5,326 nucleotides of DNA. It comes from a bacterium. Lineage in GTDB: Bacteria; RBG-13-66-14. Positions 1-4,905 of this stretch are shown piece by piece. Within the stretch, counting starts at the first letter, position 1, and the number at the start of each line of letters is the position of its first letter. Where the stretch lies: positions 1 to 5,326 of the forward strand of contig JAIOSI010000100.1 of assembly GCA_021107695.1 (NCBI GenBank), in the 5' to 3' direction. The notes beneath the pieces are model-generated. The model was given only the letters and a program-made list of their open reading frames with translations, was not told where the DNA came from and ran no database searches. Both the position numbers and the translations under genes were made by a program.

Positions 1-55
1 CAGTGATCTAAGTTTTTCTCAATCCCTTCTGACTTGATATGAAGTTCATTAACAA

Positions 56-80
56 GAGATTCCTGACATTCTGGAATCTC
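56..80. promoter_or_regulatory. Perfect 8-bp inverted repeat upstream of the octaheme gene
   Basis: GAGATTCC (56-63) and GGAATCTC (73-80) form a perfect inverted repeat around a 9-base spacer, about 38 bases before the cytochrome start. A second imperfect palindrome, centred on ATGAA-G-TTCAT (39-49) and flanked by CTTG and CAAG, abuts it. The pair could be an operator or a 5' leader hairpin. It does not match the FNR, NsrR or HcpR consensus sequences as I know them. No convincing promoter hexamers were identified in 1-117. Confidence 0.4.
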
Positions 81-117
81 ACAAGTTCTACATCCACACA
101 ATCCCAGGGAGGATAGT

Positions 118-1359
118 ATGGCAAACCACCGTACTTACCTGATTGTCGCGCTGGCAGCAGTGGCGGCAATCGCAGTTTTTCTAACCCTTTCCGCCTGCGG
201 TGCTGGCGACAACGGTGACTCCACCGTCGAGCAGGTCCGCGCCGAGGGCGACTGCGTCGAATGCCATCGCAGTGCAACTCCGGGTCTTGTTGAGACCTAT
301 GAGGAAGGACCTCACGTTAACAACATCACCTGTCTCGATTGCCACAACCCGCGCGAAGGTCTGGAAACAATGGACCACAACGGCTTCGAGGTCGTTCGGG
401 TTACCACCGCAGGTCACTGTGCCGAGTGTCATGAGGACGAATATGACCAGCACGTGAGCAGTCGTCACGGTGCGCCCGCCTGGGCAGCTGTTGCTGGTAA
501 CGACACCGCCTATGACGGTCGTGAACCCTTTACTGCCGAGCAGATAGCAATGGTTCCCGAAGCCCATCAGGCTGCAGTTAACCGTGGCGGTAACCCACTG
601 GCTGCTTGGGAAGGTGCCGGTGCTGTTGAGAACGGTTGTGCCGTCTGTCACGAGATCGGTGCGCCAAACGCCGACGGTTCCGTCGGCAACTGCTCCAAGT
701 GCCATCTCCGTCATACCGTGCGGGTTGATGAAGCCCGTCTGCCGGAGACTTGCGGCTCCTGCCATATGGGTCCGGATCACGCCATGTTGGAGATCTACAA
801 CGAGAGTACCCACGGGGTTCTCTTCTCCTCCATGCGTGATGACATGAACCTGGGTGTTACTCCCTCCGAGCTGACCACCAAGGATATGCCCGTTCCGACC
901 TGCTCAACCTGCCATATGTCCGGTCTGAACGATGCGACCATGACCCACGATGTTACCGAGCGTCTCTCCTACTACCTCTTTGCTCCGATCAGCAAGGAGC
1001 GTCCCGACGGTGCTATGGGTCGGGAGAACATGAAGGAGATTTGTCTCAACTGCCATGGTCCCAGCCACATCGAAGAGTTCTACGCCGATGCCGACCTGAC
1101 CCTCCACCGCACCAACGAGATGGTTGCTCACGTTAAGGAGATCGTGGACGGTCTTTACGCCGACGGCTTTGCTATCGCTGGCGGATTCGACGACCTGCTG
1201 GACTACAAGTGGTTCGACTACTGGCACTACTTCGGTCGTACCGCAAAACACGGTGCCTACATGGGTGGACCGGATTACACCCAGTGGCACGGCAACTACG
1301 AGCTGTCTCTCCAGACCTTCGAGTTTGAAGAACTGGATGCAGAGATGCGCGGTCACTAG
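118..1359 (+). CDS. Octaheme cytochrome c, hydroxylamine oxidoreductase (HAO)-like lipoprotein
   Basis: The 413-residue product has eight CXXCH heme-binding motifs, starting at residues 46, 72, 101, 174, 192, 212, 262 and 309. There is no CXXCK motif, which argues against NrfA, ONR or OTR-type enzymes. The stretch after heme 6 (C-H-M-G-P-D-H, residues 215-221, then E-I-Y-N-E-S-T-H-G) matches the HAO-family signature; D220 and H221 are candidates for the distal active-site Asp/His pair. The N-terminus has a short charged stretch, a hydrophobic core (about 8-23) and a lipobox L-S-A-C with Cys27, so export and lipid anchoring are predicted; no Asp follows the Cys. Known members oxidise hydroxylamine or reduce nitrite/hydroxylamine in the periplasm. 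Direction here is undecided: tyrosines 381, 387 and 394 near the C-terminus need alignment with the P460-crosslinking Tyr. It is short compared with nitrifier HAO (well over 500 residues). The start has GGGAGGA upstream. Confidence 0.88.
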   Translation: MANHRTYLIVALAAVAAIAVFLTLSACGAGDNGDSTVEQVRAEGDCVECHRSATPGLVETYEEGPHVNNITCLDCHNPREGLETMDHNGFEVVRVTTAGHCAECHEDEYDQHVSSRHGAPAWAAVAGNDTAYDGREPFTAEQIAMVPEAHQAAVNRGGNPLAAWEGAGAVENGCAVCHEIGAPNADGSVGNCSKCHLRHTVRVDEARLPETCGSCHMGPDHAMLEIYNESTHGVLFSSMRDDMNLGVTPSELTTKDMPVPTCSTCHMSGLNDATMTHDVTERLSYYLFAPISKERPDGAMGRENMKEICLNCHGPSHIEEFYADADLTLHRTNEMVAHVKEIVDGLYADGFAIAGGFDDLLDYKWFDYWHYFGRTAKHGAYMGGPDYTQWHGNYELSLQTFEFEELDAEMRGH

Positions 1360-1383
1360 TAGTTGTTAGTCCTTGAGTAACAT

Positions 1384-1409
1384 AGGGGAGGCGACAAGCC
1401 TCCCCTTTT
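1384..1409 (+). terminator. Strong rho-independent terminator after the octaheme gene
   Basis: AGGGGAGGC (1384-1392) pairs perfectly with GCCTCCCCT (1398-1406) around a five-base loop, and the T-run continues to 1409. It lies 25 bases after the cytochrome stop codon. It should separate cytochrome transcription from the membrane-protein gene at 1590, apart from any read-through. Confidence 0.9.
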
Positions 1410-1460
1410 AACAAAAAGTTATCAGCCAAGCTGTTTTTATTAAGATTCCACACTATTTGC

Positions 1461-1491
1461 ATTTGCCTTGTCGGCAAATAATTACTATACT
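1461..1491 (+). promoter_or_regulatory. Candidate promoter with overlapping inverted repeat
   Basis: TTGCCT (1464-1469) and TATACT (1486-1491) are separated by 16 bases and resemble sigma70 -35 and -10 elements reading toward the gene at 1590. The perfect inverted repeat ATTTGCC (1461-1467) / GGCAAAT (1473-1479) overlaps the -35 element and the start of the spacer, where a repressor or activator could bind. The spacing after the upstream terminator fits a separate transcription unit. The regulator is not identifiable. Confidence 0.5.
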
Positions 1492-1499
1492 CAACATCC

Positions 1500-1528
1500 A
1501 ATTGTAATGGTGTCGCGCACAATTTTTT
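1500..1528 (+). other. Terminator-like hairpin in the leader of the membrane-protein gene
   Basis: AATTGT (1500-1505) pairs with ACAATT (1519-1524), with a short inner GTG/CGC pairing around a TCG loop and a four-base bulge. T-residues run to 1528. It lies just downstream of the candidate promoter and about 60 bases before the gene, so it could act as a weak attenuator or a transcript-stability element. The stem is AT-rich and bulged, so intrinsic termination would be inefficient. Confidence 0.3.
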
Positions 1529-1589
1529 CAGAAAACAACCTTTACATTCGACGAGTAACCACAGCTAAAGCACAAACATAGGGAGTAGC

Positions 1590-2414
1590 ATGAAACTGAT
1601 TGGTAGGTTTACTACCTGGGCACAGAAACGGCGGGACAACCTGATCATGGCCTTCATCGCCGTAAATTATTTGCTAATGTCCCTGGACTGCACCCTCGTC
1701 CACTGGTCGGCAGGCTTCGACCACCTGGGGATGTATCTCGCGGCGGGGTGGCCCCTGTTGGCTGCTCTACCCTTTATCTTCTTTACCTTCAAACCGATGA
1801 AAAAGACGGGACGCGGCGTGGCTATCGGTATTTCTCTTGCGTCCGTCGCAGTGGGCATCGCCGGATTGGCCTGGCATCTACTTGGTCAATTCTTCGTGTC
1901 CCCCAGCCTGACATCGTTGATCTACTCAGCACCAATTCTCGCCCCGCTGGGACTCACCGTTCTGGCGATTATGACCCTGGCGATCATCTATCCACCGCCA
2001 GAGGGATTGACCCGTCGTCTCATCGGCTTCATGGCATTTTGGATGCTGGGTTTGATGCTGCTCAGTCTTCAGGATCACGCCCAGAATAATTTTTACGAGT
2101 GGGGTGAGTGGATTCCCATCATCGTCGGTGTCTTTGCGATGGTCGTCTTCGGTCTGTACGCCACCTTCTACAAGAAGATGAAAAACGGAAACGGGCTAAT
2201 ACTCACCACGACACTCGCCCTCTTTATAACCGCCGCTGTGGGCGCGGTTATGCACCTGGTGGCATTTTTCGAAGCCACTGTACCGTTGGTGCAGAAGCTC
2301 AGTCAGGCGGCTCCGCCACTGGCACCAACCCTCTTTGGCGACGCGGCAGTCTTCGTTCTGATTGCCCTGCTCTACAAGAATAACGGTAAAGAAAAGCCAG
2401 CAATCGAAGCTTGA
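1590..2414 (+). CDS. Polytopic membrane protein of unknown family, next to the octaheme gene
   Basis: I do not recognise this 274-residue protein. It has about eight hydrophobic segments, roughly at residues 18-38, 46-67, 76-98, 107-133, 142-160, 174-193, 202-226 and 245-262, with positively charged linkers such as K68-K72 and K195-K198. There is no CXXCH motif and no cleavable signal, so it is an inner-membrane protein without c-type heme. Histidines sit in or at the ends of helices (H38, H45, H96, H163, H222). They could ligate b-type heme or line a quinol site, but this is inference. The start is supported by GGGAG four bases before ATG. It is co-oriented with the cytochrome and 230 bases downstream, with a terminator and a possible own promoter between. 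By position it could be a membrane electron-transfer partner, replacing the NapC/NrfH-type cytochrome often found beside HAO-like genes. Confidence 0.8.
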   Translation: MKLIGRFTTWAQKRRDNLIMAFIAVNYLLMSLDCTLVHWSAGFDHLGMYLAAGWPLLAALPFIFFTFKPMKKTGRGVAIGISLASVAVGIAGLAWHLLGQFFVSPSLTSLIYSAPILAPLGLTVLAIMTLAIIYPPPEGLTRRLIGFMAFWMLGLMLLSLQDHAQNNFYEWGEWIPIIVGVFAMVVFGLYATFYKKMKNGNGLILTTTLALFITAAVGAVMHLVAFFEATVPLVQKLSQAAPPLAPTLFGDAAVFVLIALLYKNNGKEKPAIEA

Positions 2415-2440
2415 TGCTCATTGCTGCGTACGTAAGAAAC

Positions 2441-2466
2441 CGACGGGAAATTATCCCGTCGCTTTT
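2441..2466 (+). terminator. Rho-independent terminator, possibly bidirectional
   Basis: CGACGGGA (2441-2448) pairs perfectly with TCCCGTCG (2454-2461) around AATTA and is followed by CTTTT. It lies 26 bases after the membrane-protein stop. On the minus strand the same stem is followed by GTTTCTT, so it may also end transcription of the minus-strand rubredoxin/6S-like region converging from the right. Confidence 0.85.
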
Positions 2467-2469
2467 GGT

Positions 2470-2676
2470 ATTTCCGAGAGAGGCTGTTGTGAAACTTACG
2501 AAAACCGCTGATAAGATCGGTGGTGGTCAAGCTGGCGGGCTACATCACAACCAGATCAACAGAGTAACCAACGGGAGGCAGCATGATGCTGCACTCAGGG
2601 CTGGGCTTCAGTTCCACCGTTCACACTGTTCGCTCCTTAACGGCAATCCTGAAGTCTCGGAGCAGTCGAGAGGAAT
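2470..2676 (-). ncRNA. ssrS: Candidate 6S RNA
   Basis: No protein-coding gene is supported here, but the minus strand has a 6S-like architecture. CCGAGA (minus strand, from 2660) pairs with TCTCGG (ending 2474), enclosing about 187 nt, close to the usual 6S length. Inside, CGGTGG pairs with CCACCG, then a large open region carries CAGCCCTGAG on the 5' side and CTCCCGTTGGT on the 3' side. E. coli 6S, as I recall it, has CAGTCCCCTGAG and CTCCGCGGTTGGT around its central bubble. The apical hairpin is GCAGCA-TCA-TGCTGC, and the 3' end (GCCTCTCTCGGA) resembles the E. coli end. 6S RNA binds the sigma70 RNA polymerase holoenzyme as a promoter mimic. A TATAGA -10-like box (2686-2691) overlaps the rubredoxin stop. 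The exact ends are estimates and the identification is from memory of the consensus. Confidence 0.55.
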
Positions 2677-2686
2677 CAAAATGTTT

Positions 2687-2845
2687 CTATACAGGTTCAA
2701 AATCTTCTTTGCCCACACCACATTCCGGGCAGAGCCAGTCGTCGGGCAGGTCGTCGAAGGAGGTTCCCGGCTTGATACCGCTGTCGGGATCGCCCACGGC
2801 GGGATCGTAGATATACCCGCAGATCACGCATTCGTATTTGTCCAT
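2687..2845 (-). CDS. Rubredoxin
   Basis: A 52-residue protein starts at ATG (2845-2843) and ends at TAG (2689-2687). It carries the two iron-binding rubredoxin knuckles: C-V-I-C-G-Y at residues 6-11 and C-P-E-C-G at 39-43. The usual aromatic core is present (Tyr4, Tyr11, Tyr13, Phe30, Trp37, Phe49), and the length is typical. Rubredoxins are small cytoplasmic one-electron carriers with a mononuclear Fe(Cys)4 centre. In anaerobes they commonly serve oxygen- or superoxide-detoxifying enzymes such as rubredoxin:oxygen oxidoreductase or superoxide reductase; no such partner is in the window. AAAGGAGA (complement of 2851-2858) is an excellent ribosome-binding site. The gene follows the AT-rich membrane gene by 30 bases in the same direction and may be co-transcribed with it. 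Confidence 0.95.
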   Translation of the reverse strand: MDKYECVICGYIYDPAVGDPDSGIKPGTSFDDLPDDWLCPECGVGKEDFEPV

Positions 2846-2875
2846 CGGCTTCTCCTTTGGCTGTTTGATGATGTG

Positions 2876-3361
2876 CTATTCTGGGATATTAAGGCGATGT
2901 TTCTTTGAATAGCTATCAAATACTTTAATGCCTTTCTTTTTTAAGAGTTTAGCTGCGGCTTCAAAATGACAGGCAAAATACTTGAACCTGTTTCGTCTTT
3001 GTTTTTCAACATACTTACTACACTTGTCCCACGAGGAAACAACCATTGCACCGAAAACACGAGAAACTAGCTTAAAATCAACCAGTTTATCTGTAATTAA
3101 GCTACCTACAACATCCATGTCGTTTATATGCCTATGTACGAGCTGTTCATACAATTTCATTTTTCCCAATTCTGAAATATTACCACTCCAATTATGTCGA
3201 GTATATTGTCTCGCTTCTCTTGCCTCCTTACTGTCAAGGCGTTCATAGACCTCATAAGTACGGGAAAAACGATGCTGCCGCCGGGCTAACAATAAGCTAA
3301 CACCAATGAACACAACACCAACGGCACCAATAATGGAGAATATTAGGCTAAGTATCTCCAC
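2876..3361 (-). CDS. AT-rich single-pass membrane protein of unknown function
   Basis: The product is 161 residues with GTG start at 3361. Residues 4-26 form one hydrophobic helix followed by R-R-Q-H-R, so the N-terminus is probably outside and the C-terminal part cytoplasmic. The soluble part is highly charged and helical, with a segment around 69-120 (Y-E-Q-L-V-H-R-H-I-N-D-M-D, then W-D-K-C) recalling DUF4760-like proteins; this is only an impression. No catalytic motif is visible. About 39% of the bases are G or C, against about 60% in the adjoining fumarase gene, and the protein is rich in Lys and Ser, so the gene was probably acquired by transfer. AGGAG lies just before the start and overlaps the TAG stop of the fumarase gene, so the two may be translationally coupled. 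No transposase or flanking repeat was found. Confidence 0.72.
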   Translation of the reverse strand: MEILSLIFSIIGAVGVVFIGVSLLLARRQHRFSRTYEVYERLDSKEAREARQYTRHNWSGNISELGKMKLYEQLVHRHINDMDVVGSLITDKLVDFKLVSRVFGAMVVSSWDKCSKYVEKQRRNRFKYFACHFEAAAKLLKKKGIKVFDSYSKKHRLNIPE

Positions 3362-3369
3362 GAACTCTC

Positions 3370-4086
3370 CTACAGCGTTGCCGATTTATGCCGCGCGGAG
3401 TGGCAGACCGTGGTGATTGCCACGGGCAATCCGGCAATGTGGCAGGGGAAGGTCTCGATTGCCAGCCAGAGGGCAGTCGTCCGTCCTCCCAGTCCCATCG
3501 GTCCCACGCCGAGCTTGTTGACATCATCGAGGAGGCTCTTCTCCAGTGCGGCGTAGTAGGGATCGGGGTGGTACTGACCGATTGGTCGTGCCGTCGCCCA
3601 CTTGGATATTTCGGTAACCTTCTCGAAGTTCCCGCCGATGCCCACGCCGAGAATCAACGGTGGACAGGGATTCGGTCCCGCCTCGTCCACGGCTCGCAGG
3701 ACAAACTCACGCACACCCTCAACGCCGTCGGCGGGCTTGAGCATCGCCAGGCGGCTCATGTTCTCTGACCCCTGCCCCTTGAAGAGGAGGTCGATTTTGA
3801 ACTCATCGCCAGGAACCAGTTGAGTGTGAATGATCGCCGGGGTGTTGTCGCCGGTATTTACCCGCTGGAGGGGATCGCTGACGATGGACTTGCGTAGGTA
3901 GCCCTCGGCGTAGCCCTGACGTACGCCCTCGTTGATTGCCTCGGTAAGCGAGCCGCCGGAGAAGTGAACCTCTTGCCCGATGGTGAGGAAGGCGATGACG
4001 TAGCCGCAGTCCTGACAGAGCGGTGCTTGCTCGTTCCGGGCGATGGCGGCGTTATCAATAATCGTTCGCAGCACCTCCTGCCCCAC
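3370..4086 (-). CDS. Class I fumarate hydratase, alpha subunit (N-terminus displaced)
   Basis: The product matches the alpha (iron-sulfur) part of class I fumarases, which interconvert fumarate and malate in the cytoplasm. From GTG at 4086 it is 238 residues. Visible hallmarks are P-L-C-Q-D-C-G (22-28), G-G-S-L-T-E-A-I-N-E-G (44-54), R-V-N-T-G-D-N-T (75-82), G-S-E-N-M-S-R-L (106-113), G-P-N-P-C-P-P (137-143), G-L-G-G-R-T-T-A-L (198-206) and V-C-H-S-A-R-H (227-233). Cys24, Cys141 and Cys228 are the expected [4Fe-4S] ligands. The extra Cys27 replaces the usual Thr of CQDTG. The C-terminus is complete for a separate alpha subunit, but no beta subunit follows; the next gene is an unrelated AT-rich ORF. 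About 46 further family-like residues continue in frame upstream without a start codon (see 4087-4228), so the GTG start is probably not native. Tartrate dehydratase alpha is the main alternative. Confidence 0.85.
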   Translation of the reverse strand: MGQEVLRTIIDNAAIARNEQAPLCQDCGYVIAFLTIGQEVHFSGGSLTEAINEGVRQGYAEGYLRKSIVSDPLQRVNTGDNTPAIIHTQLVPGDEFKIDLLFKGQGSENMSRLAMLKPADGVEGVREFVLRAVDEAGPNPCPPLILGVGIGGNFEKVTEISKWATARPIGQYHPDPYYAALEKSLLDDVNKLGVGPMGLGGRTTALWLAIETFPCHIAGLPVAITTVCHSARHKSATL

Positions 4087-4228
4087 CGGGGAAGGCTCGG
4101 AATCCCGTGCCTCTTCCAGTTTTTTCAGGACATCGGCAGGAAGATGGAAGCTGCCCTCCAGGCAGAGTCGCTTAACGGTTTCGGTTATTTTGATTACCGG
4201 AAGCTCTCGCGCTGTAACATCCTCTCAT
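4087..4228 (-). pseudogene. Displaced 5' part of the fumarase alpha gene
   Basis: Reading upstream in the fumarase frame gives family-typical N-terminal residues, including R-E-L-P-V-I-K-I-T-E-T-V-K-R-L-C and F-H-L-P-A-D-V-L. This frame meets a TGA at 4227-4225 with no ATG, GTG or TTG between it and 4086. Two ATG codons lie nearby (4228-4226 and 4220-4218), each out of frame. Dropping one G from the GG at 4222-4221 would join ATG 4228 to the frame and begin M-R-D-V-T-A-R-E-L-P, giving about 285 residues, the usual length. A single-base insertion or a sequencing error is the simplest explanation. An internal GTG start giving a shortened protein is the alternative. Confidence 0.65.
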
Positions 4229-4253
4229 AACACTGCCCGTAAAAACAGGCTAG

Positions 4254-4276
4254 AAAACCGCTGATTTTAACAGCGG
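4254..4276 (-). terminator. Candidate terminator between the IHF/HU-type gene and the fumarase gene
   Basis: On the minus strand CCGCTG (4276-4271) pairs with CAGCGG (4263-4258) around a seven-base AT-rich loop, followed by TTTTCT (from 4257). It lies about 80 bases past the IHF/HU-type stop codon and before the fumarase gene, so it would end the IHF/HU-type transcript. The six-pair stem is modest and some read-through is likely. Confidence 0.6.
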
Positions 4277-4292
4277 CTATCTGATTTAAGTC

Positions 4293-4319
4293 GAGTGGAC
4301 TATCGGCTCGATAGCACTC
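4293..4319. other. Hairpin in the 3' region of the IHF/HU-type transcript
   Basis: GAGTG (4293-4297) pairs with CACTC (4315-4319), and CTATCG (4300-4305) with CGATAG (4309-4314) around a three-base loop, with a two-base bulge on one side. There is no T-run on either side, so it is not a standard terminator. About 35 bases after the IHF/HU-type stop, it may stabilise the transcript's 3' end or work together with the hairpin at 4258-4276. Confidence 0.5.
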
Positions 4320-4354
4320 ACCATTTATTACCAGCAATAACACTGTTAACTCAC

Positions 4355-4654
4355 CTAGGCATTCTCGGTGAGCATCATCGCCAGTTCCTTCATGTCCTTG
4401 CCAGCGGTGAACTTAACCCGCTTGTGAGGCGGCACAGAGACCACCTCGTTGGTGCGTGGATTGCGGGCTTTCTTCCGCCGGGCATTGTGAACAGAGAAGA
4501 CCCCAAAGTCCCGCAGCTCAATACGATCGCCACGACTCAAGGCTCCCTTAATCTCCTCAAGAACCGTATTGAGAGCAACGGCGACCTCGCGCTGCGTTAC
4601 GCTAAAGTCGCTGAAGTTCTTAGATACAGCGATTGCAATATCCCGTTTCGTCAT
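4355..4654 (-). CDS. HU/IHF-family DNA-binding protein (IHF-beta-like)
   Basis: The 99-residue protein spans the whole HU/IHF fold. The N-terminal helices (about 3-40) form the dimer body. R-I-E-L-R-D-F-G-V-F (44-53) is the first part of the beta saddle. A-R-N-P-R-T-N-E (63-70) is the DNA-intercalating arm with its conserved R-N-P, and P-P-H-K-R-V-K-F-T-A-G-K (74-85) leads to the last helix. The R-I-E-L-R-x-F-G pattern and the A-G-K ending resemble IHF-beta more than HU. Such proteins bend DNA as dimers and help shape promoters, including sigma54-dependent ones; the partner subunit is not in the window. The start at 4654 has a G-rich GGGGG tract about six bases upstream, a weaker ribosome-binding site than those of its neighbours. 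A sigma70-type promoter lies about 210 bases upstream. Confidence 0.93.
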   Translation of the reverse strand: MTKRDIAIAVSKNFSDFSVTQREVAVALNTVLEEIKGALSRGDRIELRDFGVFSVHNARRKKARNPRTNEVVSVPPHKRVKFTAGKDMKELAMMLTENA

Positions 4655-4725
4655 TTTTAACCCCCGACTATCCCTTAGTCTGGATCAATCCCACGATCGT
4701 AATCGTAATTCACAAACTTACTAAT

Positions 4726-4744
4726 CTGTACTCGTACCACCAGC
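4726..4744. repeat. Direct repeat, copy in the leader (partner at 4872-4889)
   Basis: CTGTACTCGTACCACCAGC (4726-4744) recurs at 4872-4889 with only one base missing; the last 14 bases are identical. The two copies are 146 bases apart in the non-coding stretch between the acetyltransferase and IHF/HU-type genes. This copy lies inside the predicted leader, about 70-90 bases before the ATG, with no good promoter hexamers around it. Confidence 0.7.
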
Positions 4745-4833
4745 TATGAAAGTCGATACTCCACCTTTACTGACCAAAGCGTAAGCCTATCAGCTTTTTA
4801 CAGATAACGCAAGGAGTTGTAGTACGGTTTTGG

Positions 4834-4853
4834 AGATACAGGTCGATGTATCT
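4834..4853. other. 7-bp inverted repeat at the start of the IHF/HU-type leader
   Basis: AGATACA (4834-4840) and TGTATCT (4847-4853) are perfect inverted repeats around a six-base loop. They fall at about +6 to +26 of the transcript predicted from the promoter at 4866-4894. The element may be a 5' stabilising hairpin in the RNA or a protein-binding site just past the start point. Confidence 0.45.
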
Positions 4854-4865
4854 GCCTCTGTTGAG

Positions 4866-4894
4866 ATTTTACTGTCTCGTACCACCAGCGTCAA
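4866..4894 (-). promoter_or_regulatory. Sigma70-type promoter for the IHF/HU-type gene
   Basis: On the minus strand TTGACG (4894-4889) and TAAAAT (4871-4866) are separated by exactly 17 bases, each one mismatch from consensus. Transcription would start near 4859, leaving a leader of about 205 nt before the IHF/HU-type ATG. The -35 element begins 12 bases after the acetyltransferase stop codon. No terminator follows that gene, so read-through from it may also supply the IHF/HU-type gene. Confidence 0.75.
4872..4889. repeat. Direct repeat, copy forming the promoter spacer
   Basis: This copy fills the spacer between the -10 and -35 elements of the IHF/HU-type promoter almost exactly, its last base being the first of the -35 hexamer. 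It matches 4726-4744 with one gap. A protein bound here would control promoter opening directly, and a second bound copy downstream could support looping or a roadblock. Confidence 0.7.
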
Positions 4895-4905
4895 CCAGCA
4901 ATCAA

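Noticed and set aside
1..117. Cyclic di-GMP (GEMM) riboswitch upstream of the cytochrome, as found in Geobacter relatives
   Set aside because: The conserved GEMM sequence elements are not present and the space is too short for the full fold plus its own promoter.
181..813. Long minus-strand open frame (210 codons) inside the octaheme gene
   Set aside because: It is antisense to a gene with eight heme motifs and shows no recognisable protein features; it is a shadow of the codon bias.
118..1359. Octaheme nitrite reductase or tetrathionate reductase identity
   Set aside because: Both typically carry a CXXCK active-site heme motif, which is absent; the G-P-D-H region fits the HAO family instead.
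2570..2590. Hairpin GCAGCA-TCA-TGCTGC as an independent terminator
   Set aside because: There is no T-run on either strand; it fits better as the apical hairpin of the 6S-like RNA.
2411..2908. Plus-strand open frame overlapping the 6S-like region and rubredoxin
   Set aside because: It lies opposite a clear rubredoxin, starts within the end of the previous gene and has no family-like sequence.
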